This document shows positions 1-6,924 of a DNA stretch of 9,275 nt, one piece after another. The stretch is from Deltaproteobacteria bacterium (GTDB taxonomy: Bacteria > Desulfobacterota > BSN033 > UBA1163). The notes under the pieces are model-generated. The model made no database searches. It saw nothing but the letters and a program-made list of their open reading frames with translations, and was not told the origin of the DNA. The stretch covers positions 1 to 9,275 of the forward strand of contig VGSD01000079.1 of assembly GCA_016875155.1 (NCBI GenBank). Reading direction: 5' to 3'. Positions within the stretch are counted from its first letter, which is position 1, and every line of letters starts with the position of its first letter. Position numbers and translations under genes: made by a program.

Positions 1-861
1 GCAGGCCGTAGGTTTCACCTGGCAACGTTCGAGAAGGGCTTCAGCGCTGATCTTCTCCCAACCCTCAAAGGTCCCCAGATGCCAGTATTTCGATGGAAAT
101 GCTCCAACTGCATTGCTGATCGCCACGAGCATGGGAGTTCCAAGCCTTTTATAATTTTGGACTGCAGGGTTATCCTTTCCCCGTTCCAATGTTTCCTTAG
201 CAAATTGTTCGATGCGGTTAGGGTAAGCACACTCTCTTTTCTTTTCTCCATGAAAGACGATTGCCTTCACTTTTTTAGAGCCCATGACTGCGCCCACGCC
301 TGTCCTTCCAAGGGATCGCCAATAATCATTCTCAATGACAGCATAACGAACGAGATTTTCACCTGAAGGGCCAATGACCAGCGCTCCTGCCCCTTTCTTG
401 TTGGTTCTTTTTAGAACTTCGTCTTCAGTGGAGAATGTATCTCTTCCCCAGAGGTCTTTTGCGTCATGAAAGTCTACGGTTTGATCGGAGATTTCAACCC
501 AGACAGGCTGATCAGAGGCTCCCTCAAAGATGAAAGCGTCATAGCCTGTCCGGCTCATGGGCTCTGCGGCTTTGCCTCCGGAATAGGATTCGGAAAAGAT
601 CCCGGTTAAAGGAGATTTCGTAAAAACCCCATGACGGCAGGAACCGTAGACCCGGCTGTCGGTGATTGGGCCAAGGCAAAAAATGAGCTTATTCTCGGGC
701 GAGAGGGGATCTACGCCAGGAGGATTCTCCTTTATGAGGAGATGGACCCCTAATCCCTTTCCGCCTAAATAGGTCTCAAAAACAGAATCCGAAACCGCTT
801 CTACTTTAGAAGTTTTAGTTGTGAGATTGATTCTTAAGATTTTATTGAAGAAGCCTTTCAT
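1..861 (-). CDS. aor: Aldehyde:ferredoxin oxidoreductase, N-terminal part (runs off left edge)
   Basis: I translated an uninterrupted frame of 287 codons from an ATG at 861 to base 1, so the gene continues beyond the window. The family is a cytoplasmic tungsten (or molybdenum) bis-pterin, 4Fe-4S enzyme that oxidises aldehydes to carboxylic acids and reduces ferredoxin; full length is usually a little over 600 residues. Visible family marks are the N-terminal GGKGLG (33-38), the GSCRHGVFTKSPLTG stretch (73-87) with Arg76 at the usual pterin-contact position, SGGKAAEP (94-101), and GRTGVGAVMGSKKVKAI (185-201), the second pterin-binding segment. The last visible residue, Cys287, fits the first cysteine of the CxxC cluster motif. 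A GGAG lies 9 bases before the ATG. It follows the iron alcohol dehydrogenase on the same strand across a 132-base gap. The family assignment is firm; the aldehyde used is unknown, and some relatives in this superfamily (for example BamB) do other reductions. Confidence 0.93.
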   Translation of the reverse strand, partial: MKGFFNKILRINLTTKTSKVEAVSDSVFETYLGGKGLGVHLLIKENPPGVDPLSPENKLIFCLGPITDSRVYGSCRHGVFTKSPLTGIFSESYSGGKAAEPMSRTGYDAFIFEGASDQPVWVEISDQTVDFHDAKDLWGRDTFSTEDEVLKRTNKKGAGALVIGPSGENLVRYAVIENDYWRSLGRTGVGAVMGSKKVKAIVFHGEKKRECAYPNRIEQFAKETLERGKDNPAVQNYKRLGTPMLVAISNAVGAFPSKYWHLGTFEGWEKISAEALLERCQVKPTAC

Positions 862-900
862 GTGGTTTCTCTCCCACGAATACAAATTGAATATTTCTTT

Positions 901-974
901 TGTAGGGCAACCCTTTAGGGGTTGCATTAAAGCATTAAGTCACATCATTAGCAAGGCTAAAGCCTTGCGCTACA
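901..974. repeat. Inverted pair of REP-like hairpins (REPIN/BIME-like element)
   Basis: Two hairpin units face each other in the gap between the AOR and iron-dehydrogenase genes. The left unit (901-925, plus strand) starts TGTAG, then pairs GCAACCC (907-913) with GGGTTGC (919-925). The right unit (951-974, read on the minus strand) also starts TGTAG, and pairs GCAAGGCT (951-958) with AGCCTTGC (961-968). The units share the TGTAG head, GCAA, CTTTAG core and TTGC end, while the inner stem pairs differ in a compensatory way (CCC/GGG versus GGC/GCC). The 25-base spacer is 926-950. A GTAG tetranucleotide at the foot of a hairpin, in inverted pairs, is the known layout of REP sequences mobilised by RAYT (TnpA_REP) transposases. 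Assignment to that class is inference from structure, since no copy number can be seen here. Confidence 0.7.
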
Positions 975-993
975 CAACTTTATCACAAGAGGT

Positions 994-2154
994 TTAATAA
1001 GCGGAGTTATAGATGGCGATGGCATCTTCGAGTGTTATTTTTCTTGGATTATTGGCAAGGAGCCTGGTCACTTTCATGGCTGCCTCAGCCAATCTGGGAA
1101 TTGCATTTTCCGGAATTCCAACGTCTCTGAGCCTCCTTGGAACCCGAATGTCGTCGGAGAGCCGTTCCACAAATTTTACTGCCACCTCAGCTCCATCCAT
1201 CACGGAAAGTGATTCCACCTTCTCACCAAATGCCTTTGCCATCTGGGCGAACTTCTCAGGGCATCCCAGGATGTTGTATCGCATTACATAAGGGAGCATC
1301 ATTGTATTCGTGAGTCCATGGGCAAGGTGAAATTCTCCTCCGAGGGGGTAGGCAAAGGCATGGACCGCCCCAACGCCAGCATTGGCAAAGGAGAGTCCTG
1401 CCAAGAGACTTCCCTCCATCATGTTTGAACGGGCGATCAGATTGTCCCCATTCGCATAAGCCATCCTTATATTTTTTGAAATGAGTTCCATAGCGCTTAT
1501 GGCAAAAAGGTCTGATAAACTGGTGGCGTTAATCGAAGTGTATGCTTCGATGGCATGGGTTAAGGCATCCATGCCTGTGAAGGCGGTGACCGAAGGGGGA
1601 AGGCCAACGGTTAGTTTTGGGTCAATGATAGCCACCTCTGGAAAAAGATACGAACTGACGATTCCTTTTTTCAATTTTTCTTTGGTATCGGAAAGAATGG
1701 CGATCGGAGTGACTTCGCTTCCAGTCCCAGCCGTGGTGGGAGCCAGGATGACGGGCATTCCCTGATTGGGAACGAGATCAATTCCAAAAAAACCATCGAT
1801 CTTTCCGGAATTGGTGAGAAGGATGGATGTGATCTTGGCAATGTCGAGAGAACTTCCTCCTCCAAAGCCAATAATGAGATCAACCCCTTCTTTTTTTGCT
1901 TTTTCGGCACTCTTCTCGACCACCTCGATTCTCGGGTCAGGTTCCACGCCATCGAAGATCACAAAAGGAAGACCGATAGACTGAAGGGACGTCTTAACGC
2001 TTTCAAGAAGGCCAGCCTGAATGACACCCGGATCGGTGATGATCAGGACTTTCTTCGCTTTGAGAAGTTGAGCCTCTACACCTATTTTTTCAATGGCTCC
2101 GGGCCCAAAGAGAATTCTTGGGGTTGTCCTGAAGAGGGTGACTTTTTCCATCAT
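994..2154 (-). CDS. Iron-containing alcohol dehydrogenase (group III ADH)
   Basis: This 386-residue protein has the normal length of the Fe-dependent alcohol dehydrogenase family (FucO, DhaT, AdhB and 4-hydroxybutyrate dehydrogenase type), which interconverts alcohols and aldehydes or ketones with NAD(P)H in the cytoplasm. The N-terminal nucleotide-binding half has GGGSSLD (98-104) and GTGSEVTP (143-150); Asp41 after the second strand resembles the Asp that favours NAD over NADP in FucO. Metal ligands are all present: Asp196 and His200 in GMDALTHAIEAYTS, and His265 and His279 in the segment VHAFAYPLGGEFHLAHG, with FucO-like spacing. The first of two tandem ATG codons is chosen because AGGAGG (2164-2169) lies 9 bases before it. 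It begins 29 bases after livF and precedes the AOR gene, suggesting co-transcription and an alcohol-to-aldehyde step ahead of AOR. The exact substrate cannot be told. Confidence 0.95.
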   Translation of the reverse strand: MMEKVTLFRTTPRILFGPGAIEKIGVEAQLLKAKKVLIITDPGVIQAGLLESVKTSLQSIGLPFVIFDGVEPDPRIEVVEKSAEKAKKEGVDLIIGFGGGSSLDIAKITSILLTNSGKIDGFFGIDLVPNQGMPVILAPTTAGTGSEVTPIAILSDTKEKLKKGIVSSYLFPEVAIIDPKLTVGLPPSVTAFTGMDALTHAIEAYTSINATSLSDLFAISAMELISKNIRMAYANGDNLIARSNMMEGSLLAGLSFANAGVGAVHAFAYPLGGEFHLAHGLTNTMMLPYVMRYNILGCPEKFAQMAKAFGEKVESLSVMDGAEVAVKFVERLSDDIRVPRRLRDVGIPENAIPRLAEAAMKVTRLLANNPRKITLEDAIAIYNSAY

Positions 2155-2163
2155 GGAATCGAA

Positions 2164-2169
2164 CCTCCT
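2164..2169 (-). promoter_or_regulatory. Ribosome binding site of the iron alcohol dehydrogenase
   Basis: On the minus strand this reads AGGAGG, a consensus Shine-Dalgarno core, 9 bases before the first ATG at 2154 and 12 before the second ATG at 2151. It decides the start in favour of the first. It lies in the short gap after livF, so the gene can be translated independently of livF within one message. Confidence 0.8.
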
Positions 2170-2183
2170 GTCATCATCTCGGT

Positions 2184-2882
2184 TTATCTTCCGACGAGTT
2201 TTAAGAGTTTCTCATTTTCGAGGATCTGGCGAGGATGTCCCTCAAAGATGATCTCCCCTCGCTCAACGATGTAGGACCTTTCCGAAACCTGGGAAGCAAT
2301 CCGGACATTCGATTCCGCCAATAGAATGGTTACCCCCAGTTTTCTGATCCGATGAAGGGCTTCGATGAAATGATTCACGACGAGGGGTGCCAATCCTTCG
2401 AAAGCCTCGTCGAGAAGCAGAAGCGAAGGATTGAGAGCCAAGGCCCTGGCAATGGAGACCATCTTCTTCTCCCCGCCGCTCAAGTTGAGCCCTTTCCTGT
2501 TTAAAAATTTCTGTATCGCAGGAAAGATGGAGAAGATTTTTTCAGTATCAAAACTCTCTCCCTTACTGGTGACCCAGGTTGAAAGGTTGATGTTTTCTTC
2601 GACCGTGAGTTCCGTAAAGATTCTCGTATCTTCAGGAGAATATCCGATTCCCGAGAGGACTTTCTTCCGGGGGGTGAGCGGGGTGATCTCTTTTCCCTTA
2701 AAGATAATCCTGCCTGATCTCGAAGGATAGAGGCCGATCGTGCTCTTGATGATGGAACTCTTCCCTGCGCCATTTCTCCCTAACAGGCAGACGATTTCCC
2801 CTTCGTTTATTCCCAGCGAAATATTCCTTAAAATCTGGGTCGAGCCGATAAACACATCCAAATTTTCAATGTTGAGCAGCAT
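2184..2882 (-). CDS. livF: Branched-chain amino acid-type ABC transporter ATPase, LivF-like
   Basis: This 232-residue ATPase matches LivF in length and plan; it would pair with LivG on the cytoplasmic face of the LivHM permease. Walker A is GRNGAGKSS (35-43), the signature is LSGGE (134-138), and Walker B with the catalytic glutamate is LLLLDEA (154-160), followed by FEGLAP, which is close to the SEGLAP of LivF. The Q-loop position reads SPED (82-85), with glutamate as usual in LivF. Less usual points are DEA instead of DEP, LSGGEKK where QQ is typical, and Ser191 in AESN where LivF normally has Gln in EQN. The fold and ATP-binding residues are intact, so an active subunit is expected. The start is 5 bases after the livG stop with only a weak ribosome site, implying translational coupling. 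The transported compound need not be an amino acid. Confidence 0.93.
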   Translation of the reverse strand: MLLNIENLDVFIGSTQILRNISLGINEGEIVCLLGRNGAGKSSIIKSTIGLYPSRSGRIIFKGKEITPLTPRKKVLSGIGYSPEDTRIFTELTVEENINLSTWVTSKGESFDTEKIFSIFPAIQKFLNRKGLNLSGGEKKMVSIARALALNPSLLLLDEAFEGLAPLVVNHFIEALHRIRKLGVTILLAESNVRIASQVSERSYIVERGEIIFEGHPRQILENEKLLKLVGR

Positions 2883-2887
2883 TCCGT

Positions 2888-3631
2888 TTAGCTCACGATA
2901 CCAAATACCGTTGCTTTGACCTCTTTATTTTCCATGATGTCGTCGGGTTTGCCTTCGGCCATGATCCGGCCTTCATGCATGACAACAACTCGATCCGAAT
3001 ATCCCGAAACGATATCCATGTCATGTTCGATGATGAGCGTGGAGATTCCTTCTCTTTTGATGGCCGAAACAATCGAGTCCATCACCTTAAATTTATCCGA
3101 AGTGGCAACTCCGCTGGTAGGTTCATCCAGAAGGAGAAGTTTTGATTTCAGCGCAAAAGCGATAGCGATATCGAGAATCTTCAAATCCCCTTCGGAGAGA
3201 CCTTTGGGTGTTAGCCCCTTTTTGTCGGAGATATTAAAATTGTCCAGAATCTTGATTGCCTCTTCTGTGATCGAAGAATAGCGATCGGCCGGCAGCAACC
3301 CCTTTCTGATCATCCCGTATTTTGAGAAAAGGGCTGTCCTGACGTTGTCCAGAACCGTGCTTCCTCCGAAGAGCTGAACCAACTGGAAGCTTCGTCCTAC
3401 ACCCATTTGGATCCTTACGTAAGGGGAGGCATGGGTGATATCTTTGTCCAGGAAAAGGATGCGTCCATCATCCGGCTTGAGATACCCGCTGATCAGGTTG
3501 ACGAGAGTCGTTTTTCCCGCCCCATTGGTGCCGATGATGGAAACGATCTCTCCCTCTTTGATGTTTAAATTAACATCATCTACGGCTTTGACGAATCCGA
3601 AATGCTTTTTCAAGTGGTCAATCGTCAACAT
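2888..3631 (-). CDS. livG: Branched-chain amino acid-type ABC transporter ATPase, LivG-like
   Basis: This 247-residue ATPase is the LivG partner, slightly shorter than the classical protein of about 255. Walker A is GTNGAGKTT (34-42), the Q-loop glutamine is Gln83 in SFQLVQLF, Walker B is LLLLDEP (165-171), and the switch histidine is His203 in IEHDM. The signature is degenerate, LSEGD (145-149) instead of the LSGGE or LSYGE type, and the segment after Walker B reads TSGVATSDKF rather than the AAGLNP of E. coli-like LivG. These marks suggest a distinct LivG subfamily. The start is supported by GAGG 7 bases before the ATG; that site overlaps the TGA stop of livM (9-base gap), so the two are probably translated as a coupled pair. 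It forms the ATP-driven motor with the livF product next door. Confidence 0.93.
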   Translation of the reverse strand: MLTIDHLKKHFGFVKAVDDVNLNIKEGEIVSIIGTNGAGKTTLVNLISGYLKPDDGRILFLDKDITHASPYVRIQMGVGRSFQLVQLFGGSTVLDNVRTALFSKYGMIRKGLLPADRYSSITEEAIKILDNFNISDKKGLTPKGLSEGDLKILDIAIAFALKSKLLLLDEPTSGVATSDKFKVMDSIVSAIKREGISTLIIEHDMDIVSGYSDRVVVMHEGRIMAEGKPDDIMENKEVKATVFGIVS

Positions 3632-3640
3632 GAAAATTCC

Positions 3641-4624
3641 TCAATCACTTTTTTTTATCCTCCTCCACAGACTTGAAAAGGCTCCTGCGACACCATTGGG
3701 AAGGAGGAGGACGAGGACAATGAGTGTTGCCCCAATGACAAACATCCAGTACTGGGTATTTCCCATGGCATATAACTTTAAATAGGTGAAGATGATTGCA
3801 CCAACGATGGGCCCTTCAAAAATTCCGAAGCCCCCCAGAAGAGTCATATAGACGATCTCTCCTGAAAAGACCCAGTGGGACAGATCCGCCGTGACATGGC
3901 CATTCACAAAAGTCCAGAGGGCGCCACCTAATCCAACGAACATCCCGGAGATGACGAAGGCGTAAAGCCGATACCGCCGAACCCGGATGCCAATCAACTC
4001 GGCGCGGACTTCATTATCTCTGATTGCCTGAAGGGCTTTGCCGAATGGGGAACTGACAATCCCCTTCATGATGAAGAAACTGATGGCGAACATGACGAGT
4101 AAGAAATAATAGTAGGTTCCCGAAAGGAACTCAGGTCGCCTGACTCCTTTAAAGGAGAATCCGAACATTGTGGGTAAGGGAACACGGAGCCCATCCGATC
4201 CTCCGGTGATGTGATAAAGTTTGAAGAGCAGGGCGAAAAGAAGCATGGAGAGGGAGAGGGCGAGAATGGAGAAAAAGATCTTTGTATGCCTGACGCAGAC
4301 AAACCCGAAGATGAGAGAGAGGATCAATGAAAAGAAGAGGGCGGCCGGGATCAGGATTTCGAGTGAATAGGCCTGCGGATAATACTTGCCGATCATGGCA
4401 ACCGTATAAGCGCCTGCTGCGAAATAGGCGCCATGACCAAAAGAAAGAAGACCGGTATATCCCAAAAGGAGATTGAAACCCAAACCGACAATCGCAAAGG
4501 TCAGTCCATATTCAAAGAGCATGAGGTTGTGGATAGAGAGGATACGTGGAATAAATAACAAGGCGATGAAGAGGATCAGGTAGACGATCCATCTGGTATA
4601 GTTCGATTTATTCTTTAAACCCAC
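3641..4624 (-). CDS. livM: Branched-chain amino acid-type ABC transporter permease, LivM-like
   Basis: This 327-residue inner-membrane permease has about nine hydrophobic segments (near 12-28, 38-56, 62-79, 91-111, 117-135, 172-188, 219-240, 256-282 and 292-309). LivM hallmarks are GYTGLLSFGHGAYFAAGAY (55-73) and the cytoplasmic coupling loop GKALQAIRDNEVRAELIGI (195-213), which contacts the ATPases. The conserved C-terminal block TLLGGFGIFEGPIVGA (261-276) and the LPNGVAG end are also typical. The start is a GTG at 4624 with GGGAG 7 bases upstream; only 3 bases separate it from the livH stop, so this is a tight coupled pair. It would form the translocation pore with LivH. No defects are visible; substrate specificity is not readable from the permease. 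Confidence 0.94.
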   Translation of the reverse strand: MGLKNKSNYTRWIVYLILFIALLFIPRILSIHNLMLFEYGLTFAIVGLGFNLLLGYTGLLSFGHGAYFAAGAYTVAMIGKYYPQAYSLEILIPAALFFSLILSLIFGFVCVRHTKIFFSILALSLSMLLFALLFKLYHITGGSDGLRVPLPTMFGFSFKGVRRPEFLSGTYYYFLLVMFAISFFIMKGIVSSPFGKALQAIRDNEVRAELIGIRVRRYRLYAFVISGMFVGLGGALWTFVNGHVTADLSHWVFSGEIVYMTLLGGFGIFEGPIVGAIIFTYLKLYAMGNTQYWMFVIGATLIVLVLLLPNGVAGAFSSLWRRIKKSD

Positions 4625-4627
4625 CTT

Positions 4628-5494
4628 CTATCTCCCGAAAAGACCTTCTGGTTTGACAACTAAGATAATGCCTGCAATCAAAAATAATAAGGGCAATTCG
4701 ATTTCCGGAAATATGGCGATGCCAAAAGACCTTGTAAAACCCACCAAGAGGGCTCCCACCAGAGCACCCTTCAGGCTTCCGAGTCCACCTACGACCACCA
4801 CAATAAAGCCAAGGATGAGGGGTTCATGCCCAAACCCTAACAGGGCTGGTGTCGTTGGAACCACCAGGGCGCCGGCCAAGCCTGCCAGTGCTGAGCCAAG
4901 AACAAAAGCAAAGGTACTGAGCCTGTTGATATCGAGTCCTAATCCTGTGGCCATCTCCCTGTCTAAAGAGATGGCTCTTAGCATAATTCCCACCTTCGTT
5001 TTTGCCATAAAAAGCCAGATCAATAGTCCTGCGATTAAGGCGATACACATCACAAATAGAAAGTATGCTGGATAAACATGTCCGAAAATATCTGCTTTTC
5101 CTAAAAGGTCAAAGGGGGCAGAGGCGTAATAGGCTTGCCCTCCCCATATCATTTTTATGACATCTTCCAGGAGCATGAGAGCCCCAAAGGTGAGCAGGAG
5201 TTGATACTCGAGAGTCCTTTTATACATGAACCTGATGAGTGATTTTTCCATGATCAACCCGACCAGACCAACCATGAACATTCCGCTCAACAGGGTGACA
5301 AAGATAAAGAAGGTTGGTACCTTCATTCCAATAGCAATGATGACCCATGCAGCGACAAATGCACCGATCGCATATAAGGAACCGTGGGCGAGGTTGAGGA
5401 CCCCCATAACACCAAGGATGATATTCAGTCCGAGGGAGATGAGAAATAGAAGGGCGGCAAAATAGAGGCCGTTAAGAGTGTAGATGATCCACAT
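4628..5494 (-). CDS. livH: Branched-chain amino acid-type ABC transporter permease, LivH-like
   Basis: From the ATG at 5494 this is a 288-residue inner-membrane permease with the LivH plan: a start like MWIIYTLNGLYFAALLFLIS, then LGLNIILGVMGVLNLAHGS (21-39), a coupling loop around KVGIMLRAISLDREMATGLG (167-186), the block VVVVGGLGSLKGALVGALLVG (232-252), and the usual KPEGLFGR end. I chose the ATG over an in-frame GTG at 5515. The ATG puts the first residue where LivH proteins normally start and has AAGG 5 bases upstream. The GTG would add seven residues, MRGNKVK, encoded largely by the arm of a GC-rich hairpin. The gene lies 93 bases after livJ and 3 bases before livM, and its product should pair with LivM. 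Confidence 0.93.
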   Translation of the reverse strand: MWIIYTLNGLYFAALLFLISLGLNIILGVMGVLNLAHGSLYAIGAFVAAWVIIAIGMKVPTFFIFVTLLSGMFMVGLVGLIMEKSLIRFMYKRTLEYQLLLTFGALMLLEDVIKMIWGGQAYYASAPFDLLGKADIFGHVYPAYFLFVMCIALIAGLLIWLFMAKTKVGIMLRAISLDREMATGLGLDINRLSTFAFVLGSALAGLAGALVVPTTPALLGFGHEPLILGFIVVVVGGLGSLKGALVGALLVGFTRSFGIAIFPEIELPLLFLIAGIILVVKPEGLFGR

Positions 5495-5507
5495 TTTAAC
5501 CTTATTC

Positions 5508-5556
5508 CCCCTCACCCTTCCCCTCTCCCCCGAGGGGAGAGGGCTGAGGTGAGGGG
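5508..5556. repeat. GC-rich intergenic palindrome between livJ and livH
   Basis: A two-tier hairpin fills about half of the 93-base gap. The outer arms are CCCCTCACC (5508-5516) and GGTGAGGGG (5548-5556), both perfect. A four-base internal loop (CTTC against CTGA) follows, then perfect inner arms CCCTCTCCCC (5521-5530) and GGGGAGAGGG (5534-5543) close on a CGA loop. All arms share one centre at 5532. On the minus strand the hairpin begins 31 bases after the livJ stop and is not followed by a T run, so it is a poor intrinsic terminator. Similar CCCTCACC...CTCTCCC palindromes are familiar intergenic repeats in proteobacterial genomes (general knowledge, not searched here). Its placement recalls the REP hairpins after malE in E. 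coli, which stabilise the upstream message. Confidence 0.85.
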
Positions 5557-5587
5557 TTTTAAATTTCCGTTAAGGATAAATTTTTGA

Positions 5588-6910
5588 CTACTTCCAACTA
5601 TTGATCCAGTCCACGGTCTTTGTGCCGACTGGCGGATTGACCTGTGTAGCCGGGAAGATCTCCGTTTTATCGAGGATCGGGAAAGGATATTTGGGTGTCA
5701 GTTTGGTGACCCCAACCAAACAATCCTCATAGCCATTGTGATCGTCTCTGATCGTCAGTATTCCCGATGGCGTCGGGAAGGAGAGGCCTGTCAAGGCCTT
5801 TGAAATCTCTTCAATGGTTGGCCACCCACCTCCTGCTGCCTTAGAGGCCTTTTCAACCGCATGTTTATAAGCATAAATTGCCTGATAGGCATGGTAACAG
5901 GGATAGGTTGGGTATTTTCCATATCTCTTCTGATATTCTGCGACAAACGATTTTTGCAGATCTGCAGAGGCTTTGTCTTTGGGGGTAAATAGAAAGTAGT
6001 GGGTTCCGGCGCAGCAGATGATCTGGTTTTCCGGATAATCCTTTCCTCCTTCTTGCGGATAAGGTTCCCCTCGCGAATAGGCCATTCTGATTTTCTTAAA
6101 AAAGCCCATTCCCACGGCTTGTTTTGAGAAGGTCACGGCATCTCCTCCCCAGAGAGAGGAATGGACGATATCCGGCTCTGATCCCATCAAGGCGCTGATG
6201 TGAGCAGTGAAATCGGTGTTGCCGAGAGGAGGCCACAGTGTCTTCACCACCTGGACCTGGGGCATTAGTTTCTTCATGGCTGTTTCAAAGATGAGCCAAC
6301 TGTCACGACCCCATGCGTAATCCTGGTTGATTCCAGCAACCTTTTTAATATTGGGATAATATTTTTTAATATAGAGGGCCAGGGCAATGTTATCGATTCC
6401 GAGATGGGCCTTGCTTCTGAAACCGAGTTTGAATTTTGGGACATCAAAAGGAGATTTGGCTCCCTCCATCAACTCATGGGTTCCACAGTCGTAAGCGATA
6501 ATCAATCCCCCCAGTTCATCAGAGAGTGGCAGGACTGCCAGACAGGAGGCTGATGAGATGTAACCCAACACCACATCAACCTTGTCTTCGAGGATCAACT
6601 TCCGGCAGAGTTTAACCTGGGCATCTACACCACCGGCTTCATCCTTGCTCTGCAGATCTATCCTCCGGCCTAAGATTCCACCTTCCTTATTTATCATATC
6701 TGCACACATTTTGTATGTGTTATCACCGGGGATACCAAAGGGGGCAGCGGCTGCACCGGTAAGAAAACTGACTGCTGCAATTTTAATGGGATCTTTCGGG
6801 ATCGGTTTGGCTTGGCCCGATGCTTTTGATGTTGTGCCGAGAGATCCGGCTGTCAGGGCGGTAGCCCCCATATATTTTAAAAATTTCCTTCTTGAGACCT
6901 CTTTTATCAT
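5588..6910 (-). CDS. livJ: Tat-exported ABC transporter substrate-binding protein, LivJ-like (peripl_BP type I)
   Basis: This 440-residue protein is the solute-binding component expected upstream of livHMGF. The N-terminus carries a twin-arginine motif SRRKFLK (6-12), a moderately hydrophobic stretch (about 13-27) and likely cleavage near the ASGQA sequence (30-34), so it should be exported folded by the Tat system. The mature part follows the type I periplasmic-binding fold: strand KIAAVSFLTG (43-52), then a helix ending MINKEGGILGRRIDLQSKD (72-90) as in LivJ/AmiC-like proteins, a KLILEDKVDVVLG segment (104-116), and a second lobe beginning around NIKKVAGINQDYAWGRDS (187-204). It is longer than E. 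coli LivJ (about 370), as is common among relatives binding aromatic acids, amides or other non-amino-acid ligands. AGGAGG (6919-6924) lies 8 bases before the ATG. The ligand is unknown. Confidence 0.93.
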   Translation of the reverse strand: MIKEVSRRKFLKYMGATALTAGSLGTTSKASGQAKPIPKDPIKIAAVSFLTGAAAAPFGIPGDNTYKMCADMINKEGGILGRRIDLQSKDEAGGVDAQVKLCRKLILEDKVDVVLGYISSASCLAVLPLSDELGGLIIAYDCGTHELMEGAKSPFDVPKFKLGFRSKAHLGIDNIALALYIKKYYPNIKKVAGINQDYAWGRDSWLIFETAMKKLMPQVQVVKTLWPPLGNTDFTAHISALMGSEPDIVHSSLWGGDAVTFSKQAVGMGFFKKIRMAYSRGEPYPQEGGKDYPENQIICCAGTHYFLFTPKDKASADLQKSFVAEYQKRYGKYPTYPCYHAYQAIYAYKHAVEKASKAAGGGWPTIEEISKALTGLSFPTPSGILTIRDDHNGYEDCLVGVTKLTPKYPFPILDKTEIFPATQVNPPVGTKTVDWINSWK

Positions 6911-6918
6911 GCTTTCTC

Positions 6919-6924
6919 CCTCCT
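6919..6924 (-). promoter_or_regulatory. Ribosome binding site of livJ
   Basis: The minus strand reads AGGAGG here, 8 bases upstream of the livJ ATG at 6910. It is a near-consensus site and fixes the start immediately before the twin-arginine signal peptide. Confidence 0.8.

Noticed and set aside
79..366. Plus-strand open frame of 95 codons at the left edge
   Set aside because: It lies antisense within the AOR gene, whose minus-strand frame is open from 861 to base 1 and carries family motifs.
2916..3281. Plus-strand open frame of 121 codons inside livG
   Set aside because: It is antisense to a gene with complete ATPase motifs, has no ribosome site and has shadow-like composition.
4653..5075. 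Plus-strand open frame of 140 codons inside livH
   Set aside because: It is the antisense shadow of a permease gene; the basic, threonine- and proline-rich composition is what antisense of membrane-protein codons gives.
5495..5515. GTG start at 5515 adding seven residues to LivH
   Set aside because: The extra codons lie partly in the arm of the GC-rich hairpin, and LivH proteins normally begin where the ATG at 5494 falls; AAGG precedes that ATG.
5508..5556. Intrinsic terminator ending the livJ transcript
   Set aside because: On the minus strand no T run follows the stem. The short T run is on the plus-strand side, where no gene is transcribed into it.
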